Assembly: GCF_008932115.1 (NCBI RefSeq)
Contig: NZ_CP044543.1
Coordinates: 2,548,501-2,612,500 of the forward strand
Direction of reading: 5' to 3'
Length of the DNA: 64,000 bases
Source: Bradyrhizobium betae
Lineage (GTDB): Bacteria; Pseudomonadota; Alphaproteobacteria; Rhizobiales; Xanthobacteraceae
This document shows, one piece after another, positions 47,147-57,294 of this stretch. The notes under the pieces are model-generated. The model did no database searches, was not told the DNA's origin, and was given only the letters and a program-made list of their open reading frames with translations. A program made the position numbers and the translations under genes. Position 1 is the first letter of the stretch. Each line of letters starts with the position of its first letter.

Positions 47147-47274
47147 CGTCATGCCCGGGCTCGTCCCGCCTGCGCGGCCGTAGCCGCTTCGGCGAGGCGA
47201 AGGCCCGGGCATCCACGTTTTGGAGGGTGCCGCATCGACAGACGTGGATGGCCGGGACAAGCCCGGCCATGACG
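47147..47274. repeat. REPIN-like palindromic repeat D
   Basis: Begins CGTCATGCCCGGGC and ends GCCCGGCCATGACG, with CATCCACG...CGTGGATGG inside. Occupies most of the yidC-engB spacer; hairpins could end yidC transcription. Confidence 0.85.
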
Positions 47275-47292
47275 AGAGGATAGAGTGGTCGG

Positions 47293-47955
47293 ATGAACGA
47301 CGTGACCGACGACAAAGATGCGAAGCTGATCGAGGCCGGGCGAAAGCTGTTCACCCGCGACTGGCAGTTCATCTGGGCCTCGCCCTCGATCCAGACGCTG
47401 CCGCCGATGGACGGCCTGGAGATCGCCTTTGCCGGCCGCTCCAATGTCGGCAAGTCCAGCCTGATCAACGCGCTGACGGGGCGCAACGCGCTTGCGCGCA
47501 CCTCGCATACGCCGGGCCGCACCCAGGAGCTGATCTTCTTCGAGGTCCCCGGGAAGAAAGACCTGCGCCTCGTCGACATGCCCGGCTATGGCTACGCCAA
47601 GGCGCCCAAGAGCCAGGTCGCGTCCTGGACCGAGCTGATCCACAAATTCCTGCTGGGACGCGCCAGCCTCGCGCGCGTCTACGTGCTGATCGACGCACGG
47701 CACGGGCTGAAGGATGTCGATCTCGAAATCCTCGGGACGCTCGACCGCTCCGCCGTCAGCTACCAGATCGTGCTGACCAAGGCCGACCAGGTGAAGGCCT
47801 CCGAGCTTCAGATCTGCATCGCCGAGACCGAGGCCGCGCTGGCCAAGCATCCGGCCGCGTTCCCGAACGTGCTTGCGACCTCGTCACGCAGCTCGACCGG
47901 CATGGCCGAACTGCGCGCGGCGATCGCCAAGCTGCTGGAGGAGCGGAGCTCGTGA
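47293..47955 (+). CDS. engB: Ribosome biogenesis GTPase EngB (YsxC/YihA)
   Basis: The 220-residue GTPase acts in 50S assembly. Motifs: G1 [14 protein letters not shown] near residue 48, G2 Thr in [12 protein letters not shown]3 [12 protein letters not shown]4 LTKAD, G5 TSSRSSTG. Its stop overlaps the start of the DUF423 gene by one base. Confidence 0.96.
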   Translation: MNDVTDDKDAKLIEAGRKLFTRDWQFIWASPSIQTLPPMDGLEIAFAGRSNVGKSSLINALTGRNALARTSHTPGRTQELIFFEVPGKKDLRLVDMPGYGYAKAPKSQVASWTELIHKFLLGRASLARVYVLIDARHGLKDVDLEILGTLDRSAVSYQIVLTKADQVKASELQICIAETEAALAKHPAAFPNVLATSSRSSTGMAELRAAIAKLLEERSS

Positions 47956-48314
47956 TGGCGCGCCTGCTGATTGGGCTTGCCGGTTTGATGGGCGCCGCCG
48001 GCGTCGCGCTGGCCGCCGCCTCCGCCCACGGCGCCGATGCCACCCGCCTCGCCTCGGCCAGCGCCATGCTGCTGTTTCATGCAACCGCCATCCTCGCCGC
48101 GGTGGCGCTGCTCGCGCGCGGACTTCTGCACGGCGGAATTGGCCTCATTGCCGCGTTCGGCTTCGTGATCGGCGCTGTGCTGTTCGCGGGCGACCTCACT
48201 TTGCGGCAATATGCCGGCCATTCGCTGTTTCCCTATGCGGCGCCGACCGGCGGAACGGTGATGATAGCGAGTTGGCTGGCGGTGACGCTGGCGGCGGTGG
48301 TGGCGAGGAAGTAG
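47955..48314 (+). CDS. DUF423 family small membrane protein
   Basis: The 119-residue protein has four hydrophobic segments: [59 protein letters not shown] and [27 protein letters not shown] and [16 protein letters not shown] are DUF423 landmarks. The function is unknown. ATG 47955 shares its A with the engB stop, so the two are translationally coupled. Confidence 0.88.
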   Translation: MARLLIGLAGLMGAAGVALAAASAHGADATRLASASAMLLFHATAILAAVALLARGLLHGGIGLIAAFGFVIGAVLFAGDLTLRQYAGHSLFPYAAPTGGTVMIASWLAVTLAAVVARK

Positions 48315-48323
48315 GCGCGCCGT

Positions 48324-48490
48324 CTTACCCTACCCTGGAGGGGGAGGGTCGGCTCACATTGAGCGCAGCGAAATGTGAGACGGGATGGGGTGACAGTCTC
48401 TCCACGGAAGCGCTGCCCGAGTGGAGAGATCACCCCACCCCGCTCGCGCTATGCGCGATCGACCCTCCCCCTCCAGGGGAGAGTAAGAGC
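48324..48490. repeat. Long inverted repeat E (CCCTGGAGGGGGAGGG type)
   Basis: CTTACCCTACCCTGGAGGG at the left faces CCCTCCCCCTCCAGGGG...GTAAGAG at the right, about 167 bases overall. Inner arms are TGGGGTGAC...GTCACCCCA-like (GATGGGGTGACAG and GATCACCCCACC). A different family from the GTCAT elements. It fills the DUF423-argB spacer. Confidence 0.8.
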
Positions 48491-48562
48491 AACACCACTT
48501 TGCGCTGCCCCCGCCAATCGGATAGAACGCGGCCCGACAGTCCCGCCAGCGAGATCCGCGAC

Positions 48563-49450
48563 ATGACCGACATCTCCCCGCTCGACCAGGCCCGTATCCT
48601 GTCCGAAGCGCTGCCGCACATGCAGCAGTATGACGAAGAAACCATCGTCATCAAATATGGCGGCCATGCCATGGGCGACGAGGAGACCGCGAAGAACTTC
48701 GCCCGCGACATCGTGCTGCTGGAGCAGACCGCGATCAATCCGGTGGTGGTGCATGGCGGCGGGCCGCAGATCGCGACCATGCTCAAGCGCCTCGGCATCG
48801 TCTCGGAATTCGCGGCGGGCTTGCGCATCACCGACGCCGCGACCATCGAGATCGTCGAGATGGTGCTGGCCGGTTCGGTCAACAAGCAGATCGTCGGCTA
48901 CATCAACGAAGCCGGCGGCAAGGCCGTGGGCCTGTCGGGCAAGGACGCCAACATGGTGAAGGCGTCGAAGACGACGCGCACCATCATCGATCCGGACTCG
49001 CACATCGAGAAGGCGGTCGATCTCGGCTTCGTCGGCGACCCCGAGAAGGTCGACCTCACGCTGCTCAACCAGCTGATCGGCTATGAGCTGATCCCGGTGC
49101 TGGCGCCGCTCGCGACTTCCAAGGAAGGCCAGACGCTGAACGTCAACGCCGACACCTTTGCCGGTGCGGTGGCAGGCGCGCTGAAGGCCAAGCGTCTGCT
49201 GCTGCTCACCGACGTACCGGGCGTGCTCGACAAGTCGAAGAAGCTGATCCCGCAGCTCTCGGTGAAGGACGCCCGCAAGCTGATCGCCGACGGCACCATT
49301 TCCGGTGGCATGATCCCGAAGGTCGAGACCTGCATCTACGCGCTCGAACAGGGCGTGGAGGGCGTCGTCATCATCGACGGCAAGATGCAGCACGCGGTGC
49401 TGCTCGAGCTCTTCACCAACACGGGTACGGGAACGCTGATACACAAGTGA
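48563..49450 (+). CDS. argB: Acetylglutamate kinase
   Basis: ArgB phosphorylates N-acetylglutamate in arginine synthesis. The 295-residue protein has the amino-acid-kinase motifs: [13 protein letters not shown] near residue 30, [14 protein letters not shown] near residue 66, [34 protein letters not shown] and [11 protein letters not shown]. Extra N-terminal residues before [13 protein letters not shown] suggest an arginine-sensitive type. ATG 48563 is the conserved start. Confidence 0.95.
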   Translation: MTDISPLDQARILSEALPHMQQYDEETIVIKYGGHAMGDEETAKNFARDIVLLEQTAINPVVVHGGGPQIATMLKRLGIVSEFAAGLRITDAATIEIVEMVLAGSVNKQIVGYINEAGGKAVGLSGKDANMVKASKTTRTIIDPDSHIEKAVDLGFVGDPEKVDLTLLNQLIGYELIPVLAPLATSKEGQTLNVNADTFAGAVAGALKAKRLLLLTDVPGVLDKSKKLIPQLSVKDARKLIADGTISGGMIPKVETCIYALEQGVEGVVIIDGKMQHAVLLELFTNTGTGTLIHK

Positions 49451-49472
49451 TGAGCGAGCGGACAAAGAAAGC

Positions 49473-49585
49473 CGTCATGGCCGGGCTTGTCCCGGCCATC
49501 CACGATCTTTCGACCCGCACGAAGAACGTGGATGCCCGGGACTTGTCTGCCGAGACGCGCTCCGCGCTTTTGCCCGGGCATGACG
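49473..49585. repeat. REPIN-like palindromic repeat F
   Basis: Begins CGTCATGGCCGGGC and ends GCCCGGGCATGACG, with CATCCACG...CGTGGATGC inside. It lies just after argB and directly before the DUF1036 gene; the frame stays open through it. Confidence 0.85.
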
Positions 49586-49632
49586 AGCGGAGAACGCGGC
49601 CCCGCCGTCGCTCCACCCTCACCCGCTTCCTG

Positions 49633-50619
49633 ATGACGCTGCCGGCGGCGGCCGTCTCATTTCTGTTTTCCGCCGCCCCCGCGCTTGCCGACCTGAAAAT
49701 CTGCAACCGCATGTCCTATGTCGTCGAGGCCGCAATCGGAATCGACGACAAGGCGGCGACCGCGACGCGGGGCTGGTTCAGGATCGATCCCGCCACCTGC
49801 CGCGTGGTGGTGCAGGGCACGCTCTCCGCCGACCGCATCCTGCTCAACGCCCGCGCGCTCGGCGTCTATGGCGCCTCGCCGATCCCGCAGAGCGGCAGCG
49901 ACACGCTGTGCGTGGCACAGGACAATTTCGTCATCGCCGCCGCGCGGCAATGCCGCAGCGGCCAGACCCAGGCCGCCTTCACGCAAGTGACGCCGACGCA
50001 GGGCGACGACGGCAATCTGGTGACGTATCTCGCCGAGGATTCCGAATATGACGACGAGCAGGCGCGCCTTGCCGGCATCCAGCGGCTGCTGGTGATCATC
50101 GGCTACGACGTCGGCGCGATCGACGGCGTCGACGGACCAAAGACGCAAGCCGCGCTGGCCGCTTTCCTGAAGAGCCGCGGGCTGCCGTCCGACGCGGTAT
50201 CGTCGCAAAATTTCTTCAAGACCATGGTCGATGCGACGCAGACCCCGTCCGCGAGCGGCCTGACCTGGTGCAACGACACGCCGCACAAGGTGATGGCGGC
50301 GATCGCCACCGACGACGGCAAGTCCGTGACCAGCCGCGGCTGGTATCGCATCGATCCCAAGGCCTGCCTGCACCCCGACGTAACCGGCCAACCGAAACAG
50401 ATCTTCAGCTTCGCCGAAGCCATCGACGCCGACAACCGCGTCATCAAGCTGAAGGACAGGCCGCTGAACTGGGGCGGCGACAGGCAGCTCTGCACCCGCG
50501 AGACCAAGTTCGAGACCAACGAGCAGACCGATTGCGGCGCGCGCGGATTCGCGGCGACGGGATTTGGCGCGGTGGATATGTCGAGCGGCGGCAAGACACT
50601 GCGGTTTGCGATGCCGTGA
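49633..50619 (+). CDS. Secreted protein with DUF1036 - peptidoglycan-binding - DUF1036 architecture
   Basis: The 328-residue protein appears exported (LPAAAVSFLFSAAPALA). It has a DUF1036 domain (LKICNRMSYVVEAAIGIDD, residues about 20-120), a PG_binding_1-like helical domain (QARLAGIQRLLVIIGYDVG, residues 135-200), and a second DUF1036 domain (WCNDTPHKVMAAIATDDGK, residues 210-325). Paired Cys occur in both DUF1036 copies. The start is uncertain: the frame is open back to 49447 at the argB stop, running through repeat F, and a TTG near 49570 would add a basic n-region. Confidence 0.78.
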   Translation: MTLPAAAVSFLFSAAPALADLKICNRMSYVVEAAIGIDDKAATATRGWFRIDPATCRVVVQGTLSADRILLNARALGVYGASPIPQSGSDTLCVAQDNFVIAAARQCRSGQTQAAFTQVTPTQGDDGNLVTYLAEDSEYDDEQARLAGIQRLLVIIGYDVGAIDGVDGPKTQAALAAFLKSRGLPSDAVSSQNFFKTMVDATQTPSASGLTWCNDTPHKVMAAIATDDGKSVTSRGWYRIDPKACLHPDVTGQPKQIFSFAEAIDADNRVIKLKDRPLNWGGDRQLCTRETKFETNEQTDCGARGFAATGFGAVDMSSGGKTLRFAMP

Positions 50620-50703
50620 TGGTGTTGGTGTGATGAGAGCGCTCGCGCCACATACAGCGGAGAATGAGGCTGCACGTGCACCCAACGGTTAGAGACATTT
50701 GAC

Positions 50704-51399
50704 ATGAAATCCCCCCGCGCCTTCAGCCACGTCGACACCTGGGTGTTCGACCTCGACAACACGCTCTACCCGCATCACGTCAATCTGTGGCAGCAGGTCG
50801 ACGCGCGGATCGGGGAGTTCGTGTGCAACTGGCTGAACGTGAGCCGAGAGGAAGCGCGCAATATCCAGAAGGACTATTACAAGCGCTTCGGCACCACCAT
50901 GCGCGGCATGATGACCCTCCACGGCGTGCGCGCCGACGACTACCTCGCCTACGTCCACAAGATCGACCACTCGCCGCTGGAGCCGAACCCGGCGCTCGGC
51001 GAAGCCATCGCAAAATTATCAGGACGGAAGCTGATCCTGACCAACGGCTCGGTCGACCATGTCGACGCGGTGCTGGCGCGGCTCGGTCTGGCCTCGCATT
51101 TCGACGGCGTGTTCGACATCATCGCCGCCGGCTTCGAGCCGAAGCCGGCGCCGCAGACCTACCGGAAATTCCTCGACGACCATGCGGTCGATCCGGCCCG
51201 CGCCGCCATGTTCGAGGACCTTGCCCGCAACCTCACCGTCCCGCACGAGCTCGGCATGACCACGGTGCTGGTGGTGCCTGACGGCACCAAGGACGTGGTG
51301 CGCGAGGACTGGGAACTGGAGGGCCGCGATGCGGCCCATGTCGACCACGTCACGGATGATCTGACGGGGTTTTTGGCGGGGTTATCCTACCCCAGATAG
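50704..51399 (+). CDS. HAD-family pyrimidine 5'-nucleotidase
   Basis: The 231-residue HAD hydrolase has motif [13 protein letters not shown] near residue 14, motif [10 protein letters not shown], motif III Lys in [10 protein letters not shown], and motif [24 protein letters not shown] and the cap domain ([20 protein letters not shown]) match the SDT1/PynA-like nucleotidase group that dephosphorylates pyrimidine nucleotides. Confidence 0.88.
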   Translation: MKSPRAFSHVDTWVFDLDNTLYPHHVNLWQQVDARIGEFVCNWLNVSREEARNIQKDYYKRFGTTMRGMMTLHGVRADDYLAYVHKIDHSPLEPNPALGEAIAKLSGRKLILTNGSVDHVDAVLARLGLASHFDGVFDIIAAGFEPKPAPQTYRKFLDDHAVDPARAAMFEDLARNLTVPHELGMTTVLVVPDGTKDVVREDWELEGRDAAHVDHVTDDLTGFLAGLSYPR

Positions 51400-51401
51400 C
51401 G

Positions 51402-51501
51402 GTCATACCCCGCGAAGGCGGGGTATCCAGTAGTCACCGCCATCTCGATTCATCGCAGCCGCCGCGGCGTACTGGATCACCCGCTTTCGCGGGTGATGAC
51501 A
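51402..51501. repeat. REPIN-like palindromic repeat G
   Basis: Begins GTCATACCCCGCGAAGGCG and ends CGCGGGTGATGAC, with ATCCAGTA...TACTGGAT inside. Lies between the HAD and dapD genes. Confidence 0.88.
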
Positions 51502-51587
51502 CCGAACCAAGCTTGACTCTCCCCCGCCAAATCCCGAAAAAGCCACCAAATCCTTTGCAAATCCAGCCTTCCCAAGAGGAAATCCCG

Positions 51588-52433
<846 letters not shown>

Positions 52434-52460
52434 TCGGCGCAGCAAGCGCCATTCCCTCAC

Positions 52461-52595
52461 CGTCACCCTGAGGTGGCCGCCTCTTCGGCGGCCCTCGAAG
52501 GGCGACGGCCCGGCTGTCGCCATATCTCGGCCGTGCATCCTTCGAGGCTCCCCGCACGGCGTGAAACGCCGCGCGGCTCGCGCCTCAGGATGACG
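52461..52595. repeat. REPIN-like palindromic repeat H (inverted copy of B)
   Basis: Begins CGTCACCCTGAGGTGGCCG and ends CGCCTCAGGATGACG. The reverse complement aligns with 12045-12173 over the outer thirds, with differences in the loops. Confidence 0.87.
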
Positions 52596-52672
52596 GATTT
52601 GACAGCGCGTCGAACCCACCCTCCCTCCATCGCGACCAATTCCCGGGCGGCCACCCGCCCGGAGCCGTTCGC

Positions 52673-53323
52673 ATGGACTGGACCTGGTATCTCTTCTGCT
52701 TCGACGGCCGTATCAACCGCGCCTTGCTGTGGCAGGCGCTGCTGATCGTCGCGCTGCTGGCGACCCTGCTCGGGATGATCGATCAGGCGATCCACGTCGC
52801 GAACGGCCAGACATCTTTCAGATATTCCCTGGAGTTCGACTTCGATTTCGGGCTCGACGACCTCTTCCGGGCGGTCGACCCCCGCGCCTATCCGCTGCTG
52901 CCGTCCGCCGACCGCCCGACCTTGATGCTGAAGGTCCTCGGCACGTCGCTGTTCTTCTGGATCTACCTCGCGACAGCGATCAAGCGGCTGCACGATCGCG
53001 ACCGCAGCGGCTGGTGGATCGTCCCTTTCTTCTTCGCCCCAAGACTGCTGTTTCATTTCCGGGACCTGCTGCCCGACTCCAGCTGGTTTGCTCCGTTCGA
53101 CTGGGCCGTCCACGCGCTGTGGCTGTGGGGCCTCGTCGAAATGTTCATCGTACCGGGCACCTCGGGCCACAACCGGTTCGGCGCCGATCCGCTCGCCGAC
53201 GTCGCGGACGGCTCCGCATCTGCCTCGTCCTCTGCAAAAAGCTGGGACCAGCAAAGCGAGCTCGAATTCGTGCCGCCCAGCGCTAGCCCACCCGGCGGCA
53301 TGCATGTTAAGCGGGGCGCATGA
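52673..53323 (+). CDS. DUF805 family membrane protein
   Basis: The 216-residue protein begins [21 protein letters not shown], the DUF805 signature, with helices near residues 20-40, 85-105 and 115-160 and [14 protein letters not shown] in the middle. After about residue 170 comes a soluble Ser-rich tail ([16 protein letters not shown]). Unknown function. Its stop overlaps the dapE start by four bases (ATGA), so dapE translation depends on it. Confidence 0.88.
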   Translation: MDWTWYLFCFDGRINRALLWQALLIVALLATLLGMIDQAIHVANGQTSFRYSLEFDFDFGLDDLFRAVDPRAYPLLPSADRPTLMLKVLGTSLFFWIYLATAIKRLHDRDRSGWWIVPFFFAPRLLFHFRDLLPDSSWFAPFDWAVHALWLWGLVEMFIVPGTSGHNRFGADPLADVADGSASASSSAKSWDQQSELEFVPPSASPPGGMHVKRGA

Positions 53324-54486
53324 CCGATGCTCTTTCGATTGCCCGCGATCTCATCCGCTGCCCCTCGGTAACCCCGGCCGACGCCGGCGCGCTGGGGGTG
53401 CTTGAACACGCACTGACCGCCGCCGGTTTCACGTGTCACCGCGTGACGTTCTCCGAGCCCGGCACCGCCGATGTCGACAATCTCTATGCGCGGATCGGCA
53501 CTGAAGCCCCGCACATCACCTTTGCCGGCCACACCGACGTGGTGCCACCCGGCGACGAGAGCGCCTGGAGCGTCGGCGCATTCTCCGGCGAGGTGAAGGA
53601 CGGCTTTCTGCACGGCCGCGGCGCGGTCGACATGAAGGGCGGCATCGCCTGCTCGGTCGCCGCGGTGCTGGAGCATCTTGCCGCGAACGATGGCAAGCCG
53701 CGCGCCGACGGAAAAGGATCGATCTCGTTCCTGATCACCGGTGACGAGGAAGACGTCTCCATCAACGGCACCATCAAGCTGCTGAAATGGGCCGCGGAGC
53801 GCGGGGAAAAATTCGATCATTGCGTGCTCGGCGAGCCCTCCAATGTCGAGACGCTCGGCGACACCATCAAGGTCGGCCGCCGTGGTTCGCAATCCGGCAC
53901 GCTCGTCGTCGACGGCGTGCAGGGCCATGTCGCCTATCCGCACCGCGCTTCCAATCCGGTGCCGGATATCTCGCGCCTGATCGTTGCCATCAGCGACGAG
54001 CCGCTCGACCATGGCAGCGCGCAGTTCCAGGCCTCGAATCTCGAATTCACCTCGGTCGACGTCGGCAACAAGGCCAACAACGTCATCCCCGGCGAGGCCC
54101 GCGCCAAGTTCAACATCCGCTACAACGACAACCACACCCAGGCGAGCCTGCGCGAGCTGGTCGAGACGCGGCTGACGAAAGCCTGCGGCAACCGCATCCG
54201 CGCCCGCATCGTCTGGGAGCCGTCGAACTCCAACGTGTTCGTGACCAAGCCCGGCCCGTTCACCGAACTCGCGGTCTCCGCGATCGAGGAGGTGACGGGC
54301 CGCAAGCCGGAGCTGTCGACCTCGGGCGGCACCTCGGACGCGCGCTTCATCTCCAGCTATTGCCCGGTGATCGAGTTCGGCCTGGTGGGGCAGACCATGC
54401 ACCAGGTCGACGAGCGCGTGCCGGTGAAGGATCTGGAGAAGCTGACGCAGGTGTATTGCGGGATACTGACGCGGTATTTTGGGTAG
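53320..54486 (+). CDS. dapE: Succinyl-diaminopimelate desuccinylase
   Basis: DapE removes succinate from N-succinyl-LL-diaminopimelate. The 388-residue M20 metallopeptidase-fold protein has metal ligands in [12 protein letters not shown] (His near 70), [13 protein letters not shown] (Asp near 103), [14 protein letters not shown] (Glu-Glu near 137), LGEPSNVET and the C-terminal His of [12 protein letters not shown]; the dimer domain contains NIRYNDNHT. The four-base overlap with the DUF805 gene implies coupling. Confidence 0.96.
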   Translation: MTDALSIARDLIRCPSVTPADAGALGVLEHALTAAGFTCHRVTFSEPGTADVDNLYARIGTEAPHITFAGHTDVVPPGDESAWSVGAFSGEVKDGFLHGRGAVDMKGGIACSVAAVLEHLAANDGKPRADGKGSISFLITGDEEDVSINGTIKLLKWAAERGEKFDHCVLGEPSNVETLGDTIKVGRRGSQSGTLVVDGVQGHVAYPHRASNPVPDISRLIVAISDEPLDHGSAQFQASNLEFTSVDVGNKANNVIPGEARAKFNIRYNDNHTQASLRELVETRLTKACGNRIRARIVWEPSNSNVFVTKPGPFTELAVSAIEEVTGRKPELSTSGGTSDARFISSYCPVIEFGLVGQTMHQVDERVPVKDLEKLTQVYCGILTRYFG

Positions 54487-54509
54487 GCGCGACTGCCGCC
54501 ACAAACACA

Positions 54510-54618
54510 GCTGTCATCGCCCGACTTGATCGGGCGATCCAGTATTCCAGAGACGGCAGTGATTGAGCCGAGAGCCCGCGGCGTACTGGATGCCCCGGTC
54601 AAGCCGGAGCATGACAGC
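54510..54618. repeat. REPIN-like palindromic repeat I
   Basis: Begins GCTGTCATCGCCCG and ends CCGGAGCATGACAGC; the inside reads ATCCAGTATTCCAGAGACGG and later GCGTACTGGATG. It separates the convergent dapE and truA genes. Its left half matches the one next to the GIY-YIG gene. Confidence 0.9.
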
Positions 54619-54661
54619 GGTGGGTGCGGCCAGAGCACGCGCTCTCAGCCCCTCGGCCCCT

Positions 54662-55399
54662 CTAATAATCCACCTGCACCAGGTACAGCCCGTCCGGCGG
54701 AGCGACGATGCCGCAGGCGGCGCGGTTGCGGGCTGCCAGTGCTGCGGAGAGATCGTCCGCGGTCCAGCGTCCCTCGCCGACCCACACCAGCGATCCCACC
54801 ATCGAGCGCACCTGGCTGTGCAGGAACGACCGCGCCGAGGTGATGATGGTGATCTCGCGCCCGTCGCGCAGCACGTCGAGCTGGTCGAGCGTCTTCTCCG
54901 GCGATTTGGCCTGGCACTCGGTATCGCGAAAGGTCGTGAAATCGTGCCTGCCGAGCAGGCGTTGTGCCGCCGCATGCATCGCGTCGGTATCGAGCTTGCG
55001 CGGCACGCGCCAGGCGTGGCCGATGTCGAGCGCGAGATTGGCGCGGGTGTTGACGATGCGGTAGCGGTAGTGGCGCTTGATGGCCGAGAAGCGCGCCTCG
55101 AAGCTGTCAGGCACGATCTCGGCCTCCAGCACCGCGATCGGATGCGGGCGCAGATGGGCGTTGAGACCATCGCGAAAACGGCCGGGCGGAAACTGCTTCT
55201 CGATGTCGACATGCGCGACCTGGCCGCGCGCATGCACGCCGGCATCGGTGCGGCCGGCACCGTGCACGCGCAGATCCGCACCGGTCATCGCCTTCACCGC
55301 CGCCTCCAGCGCGCCCTGCACCGACGGCAGCGTGTCCTGCACCTGCCAGCCGAAGAACGGCGCGCCGTCATATTCGATGGTGAGCTTGTAGCGGGGCAT
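54662..55399 (-). CDS. truA: tRNA pseudouridine(38-40) synthase
   Basis: TruA makes pseudouridine at positions 38-40 of tRNAs. The 245-residue protein has [16 protein letters not shown] at the start, the catalytic Asp in [17 protein letters not shown] near residue 52, [12 protein letters not shown] and [14 protein letters not shown]. Last of the def-fmt-truA set, separated from fmt by repeat J. Confidence 0.96.
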   Translation of the reverse strand: MPRYKLTIEYDGAPFFGWQVQDTLPSVQGALEAAVKAMTGADLRVHGAGRTDAGVHARGQVAHVDIEKQFPPGRFRDGLNAHLRPHPIAVLEAEIVPDSFEARFSAIKRHYRYRIVNTRANLALDIGHAWRVPRKLDTDAMHAAAQRLLGRHDFTTFRDTECQAKSPEKTLDQLDVLRDGREITIITSARSFLHSQVRSMVGSLVWVGEGRWTADDLSAALAARNRAACGIVAPPDGLYLVQVDY

Positions 55400-55413
55400 C
55401 AGTGTCCAGTTCC

Positions 55414-55518
55414 GCTGTCATCGCCCGGCTTGACCGGGCGATCCAGTACTCCGAGACACCTCTATTCGGCCGAGAAGCCTCAGCGTACTGGATACCCCGC
55501 CTTCGCGGGGTATGACAG
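55414..55518. repeat. REPIN-like palindromic repeat J
   Basis: Begins GCTGTCATCGCCCGGC and ends GCGGGGTATGACAG, with ATCCAGTA...TACTGGAT inside. Sits inside the fmt-truA operon spacer. Confidence 0.88.
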
Positions 55519-55520
55519 TG

Positions 55521-56456
55521 TCAGTTGAATTTGGCGCCTGCGTTCAGCGGCACGCCGCGCAGGAAGTCTGTGGCCTGCATCCGCGCCTTGCCCTCGCGTT
55601 GGAGTTCGAGGATGCGAATCGCACCCTCGCCGCAGGCGATGGCGAGCTGGTCGTCGAGCACATCGCCGGGCGCGCCCGAACCTTTCGCCAACTCGCAGCG
55701 CAGGATCTTGATACGCGCGTTCTCGCTGACGCCCGCGAGCTCGGCCCAGGCGCCGGGAAACGGCGACAGGCCGTGGATGTGGCGCAGCACGGCGTGCGCC
55801 GGCCTGGTCCAGTCGATCCGCGCTTCGGCCTTGTCGATCTTGGCGGCATAGGTGACGCCGTCTTCGCTCTGCTTCCTGAGCTGGAGGCCGCCGCGTGCGA
55901 GCGCGGCCATCGCCCGCACCATCAGATCGGCGCCGAGGCGCGAGAGGCGATCATGCAGATCGGCCGCGGTCATGCTGTCGGTGATGGCAAGGCGTTCGGC
56001 CATGGCGACGTCGCCGGTGTCGAGTCCGACATCCATCTTCATCACCATTACGCCGCTCTCGGCGTCGCCGGCCATGATGGCGCGGTTGATGGGCGCGGCA
56101 CCGCGCCAGCGCGGCAGCAGCGAGGCGTGCAGATTGTAGCAGCCGAGTTTTGGCGCATCGAGGATCGCTTGCGGCAGGATCATGCCATAGGCGACGACGA
56201 CGGCCGCATCGGCATCGAAGGCTCTGAATTCGTCGAGCGCTTCCGGCGTCTTCAGCGTCTTCGGCGTCAGCACGGGGATGCCGAGTCTTCGCGCAGCTTG
56301 TTCAACGGGGGTCGGCTGCAATTGCAGGCCACGCCGTCCGCCCGGCTTCGGCGCGCGGGTATACACAGCCACGATCTCGTGGCCGTGCCCGACCAGTTCG
56401 AGCAGCGTCGGCACGGAGAAATCGGGCGTGCCCATGAAGATGAGGCGGAGAGGCAT
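55521..56456 (-). CDS. fmt: Methionyl-tRNA formyltransferase
   Basis: Fmt formylates initiator Met-tRNA. The 311-residue protein has [15 protein letters not shown] at the start, catalytic Asn/His in [20 protein letters not shown] near residue 107, and Asp in [13 protein letters not shown]; the C-terminal OB domain begins near residue 205. It follows def on the same strand, with repeat K in the 140-base spacer. Confidence 0.96.
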   Translation of the reverse strand: MPLRLIFMGTPDFSVPTLLELVGHGHEIVAVYTRAPKPGGRRGLQLQPTPVEQAARRLGIPVLTPKTLKTPEALDEFRAFDADAAVVVAYGMILPQAILDAPKLGCYNLHASLLPRWRGAAPINRAIMAGDAESGVMVMKMDVGLDTGDVAMAERLAITDSMTAADLHDRLSRLGADLMVRAMAALARGGLQLRKQSEDGVTYAAKIDKAEARIDWTRPAHAVLRHIHGLSPFPGAWAELAGVSENARIKILRCELAKGSGAPGDVLDDQLAIACGEGAIRILELQREGKARMQATDFLRGVPLNAGAKFN

Positions 56457-56487
56457 GGAGCTGCGTTCAGTGAGAGTTCTGGTTCTC

Positions 56488-56575
56488 CGTCATGCCCGGG
56501 CTTGTCCCGGGCATCCACGGTCTTGGCGACAAAGCAAGCAAGGCGTGGATGACCGGGTCAAGCACGGCCATGACG
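56488..56575. repeat. REPIN-like palindromic repeat K
   Basis: Begins CGTCATGCCCGGGC and ends GCACGGCCATGACG, with CATCCACG...CGTGGATG inside. It lies between def and fmt within one likely operon. Confidence 0.85.
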
Positions 56576-56596
56576 AGTGAGAGAGCCGAACCCTGC

Positions 56597-57121
56597 TCAC
56601 TCCGCGCGCTTAGCGGCTTTCTCGAACTTCTTGATGACGCGGTCGCGCTTGAGCTTCGACAGATAGTCGACGAACAAGACCCCGTTGAGATGGTCGATCT
56701 CGTGCTGGATGCAGGTGGCACAGAGGCCTTCGGCATCCTCCTCGTGCACCTTGCCGTCGAGATCGGTGAAACGCACGCGCACCTTCGCGGGCCGTTCGAC
56801 CTCCTCGTAATATTCGGGGATCGACAGGCAGCCTTCCTCGTAGACCGAGAGTTCCTCGGACGAGGCGATGACCTCCGGATTGATGAAGACGCGCGGCTCC
56901 GGCTTGGTCTCGCCGTTCTCGTCGCGCTTGGCGAGGTCCATGGTGATCAGCCGCAAAGGCTGCGCGATCTGGATCGCCGCCAGCCCGATGCCGGGCGCGT
57001 CGTACATGGTCTCGAACATGTCGTCGGCAAGCTTGCGGATCTCGGCCGTGACCTTCTCGATCGGCTTGGAGACCAGACGCAACTGCTTGTCGGGCAGGAT
57101 GATGATTTCTCTAAGGGCCAT
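56597..57121 (-). CDS. def: Peptide deformylase
   Basis: Def removes the formyl group from nascent proteins. The 174-residue enzyme has all three motifs: [19 protein letters not shown] with the metal Cys, and QHEIDHLNG with the two metal His. The Q-I-A-Q-P form after motif 1 is usual in alphaproteobacteria. It is divergent from rmuC. Confidence 0.96.
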   Translation of the reverse strand: MALREIIILPDKQLRLVSKPIEKVTAEIRKLADDMFETMYDAPGIGLAAIQIAQPLRLITMDLAKRDENGETKPEPRVFINPEVIASSEELSVYEEGCLSIPEYYEEVERPAKVRVRFTDLDGKVHEEDAEGLCATCIQHEIDHLNGVLFVDYLSKLKRDRVIKKFEKAAKRAE

Positions 57122-57294
57122 GGCGGCGATTTAAGCCGCGCGCCGGATGCGGTCAATGCGGCTGGGGAACCTCGTTAACCCTCCGCTAACCATAAAACTT
57201 CAGGTTTCGTTAACCATGAAAATTAACGGGGCATTTACCCCGAAATGTTCGCTATTCGTTCGTGCGACCCGCCGAATCGGCTAGAAGGACAGGC

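Noticed and set aside
47220..47954. Long frame upstream of the DUF423 gene
   Set aside because: It overlaps engB out of frame and repeat D; only the part from 47955 has DUF423 motifs.
48324..48562. N-terminal extension of argB into repeat E
   Set aside because: The open frame exists, but ArgB homology starts at 48563 and the upstream part is repeat and antisense-like sequence.
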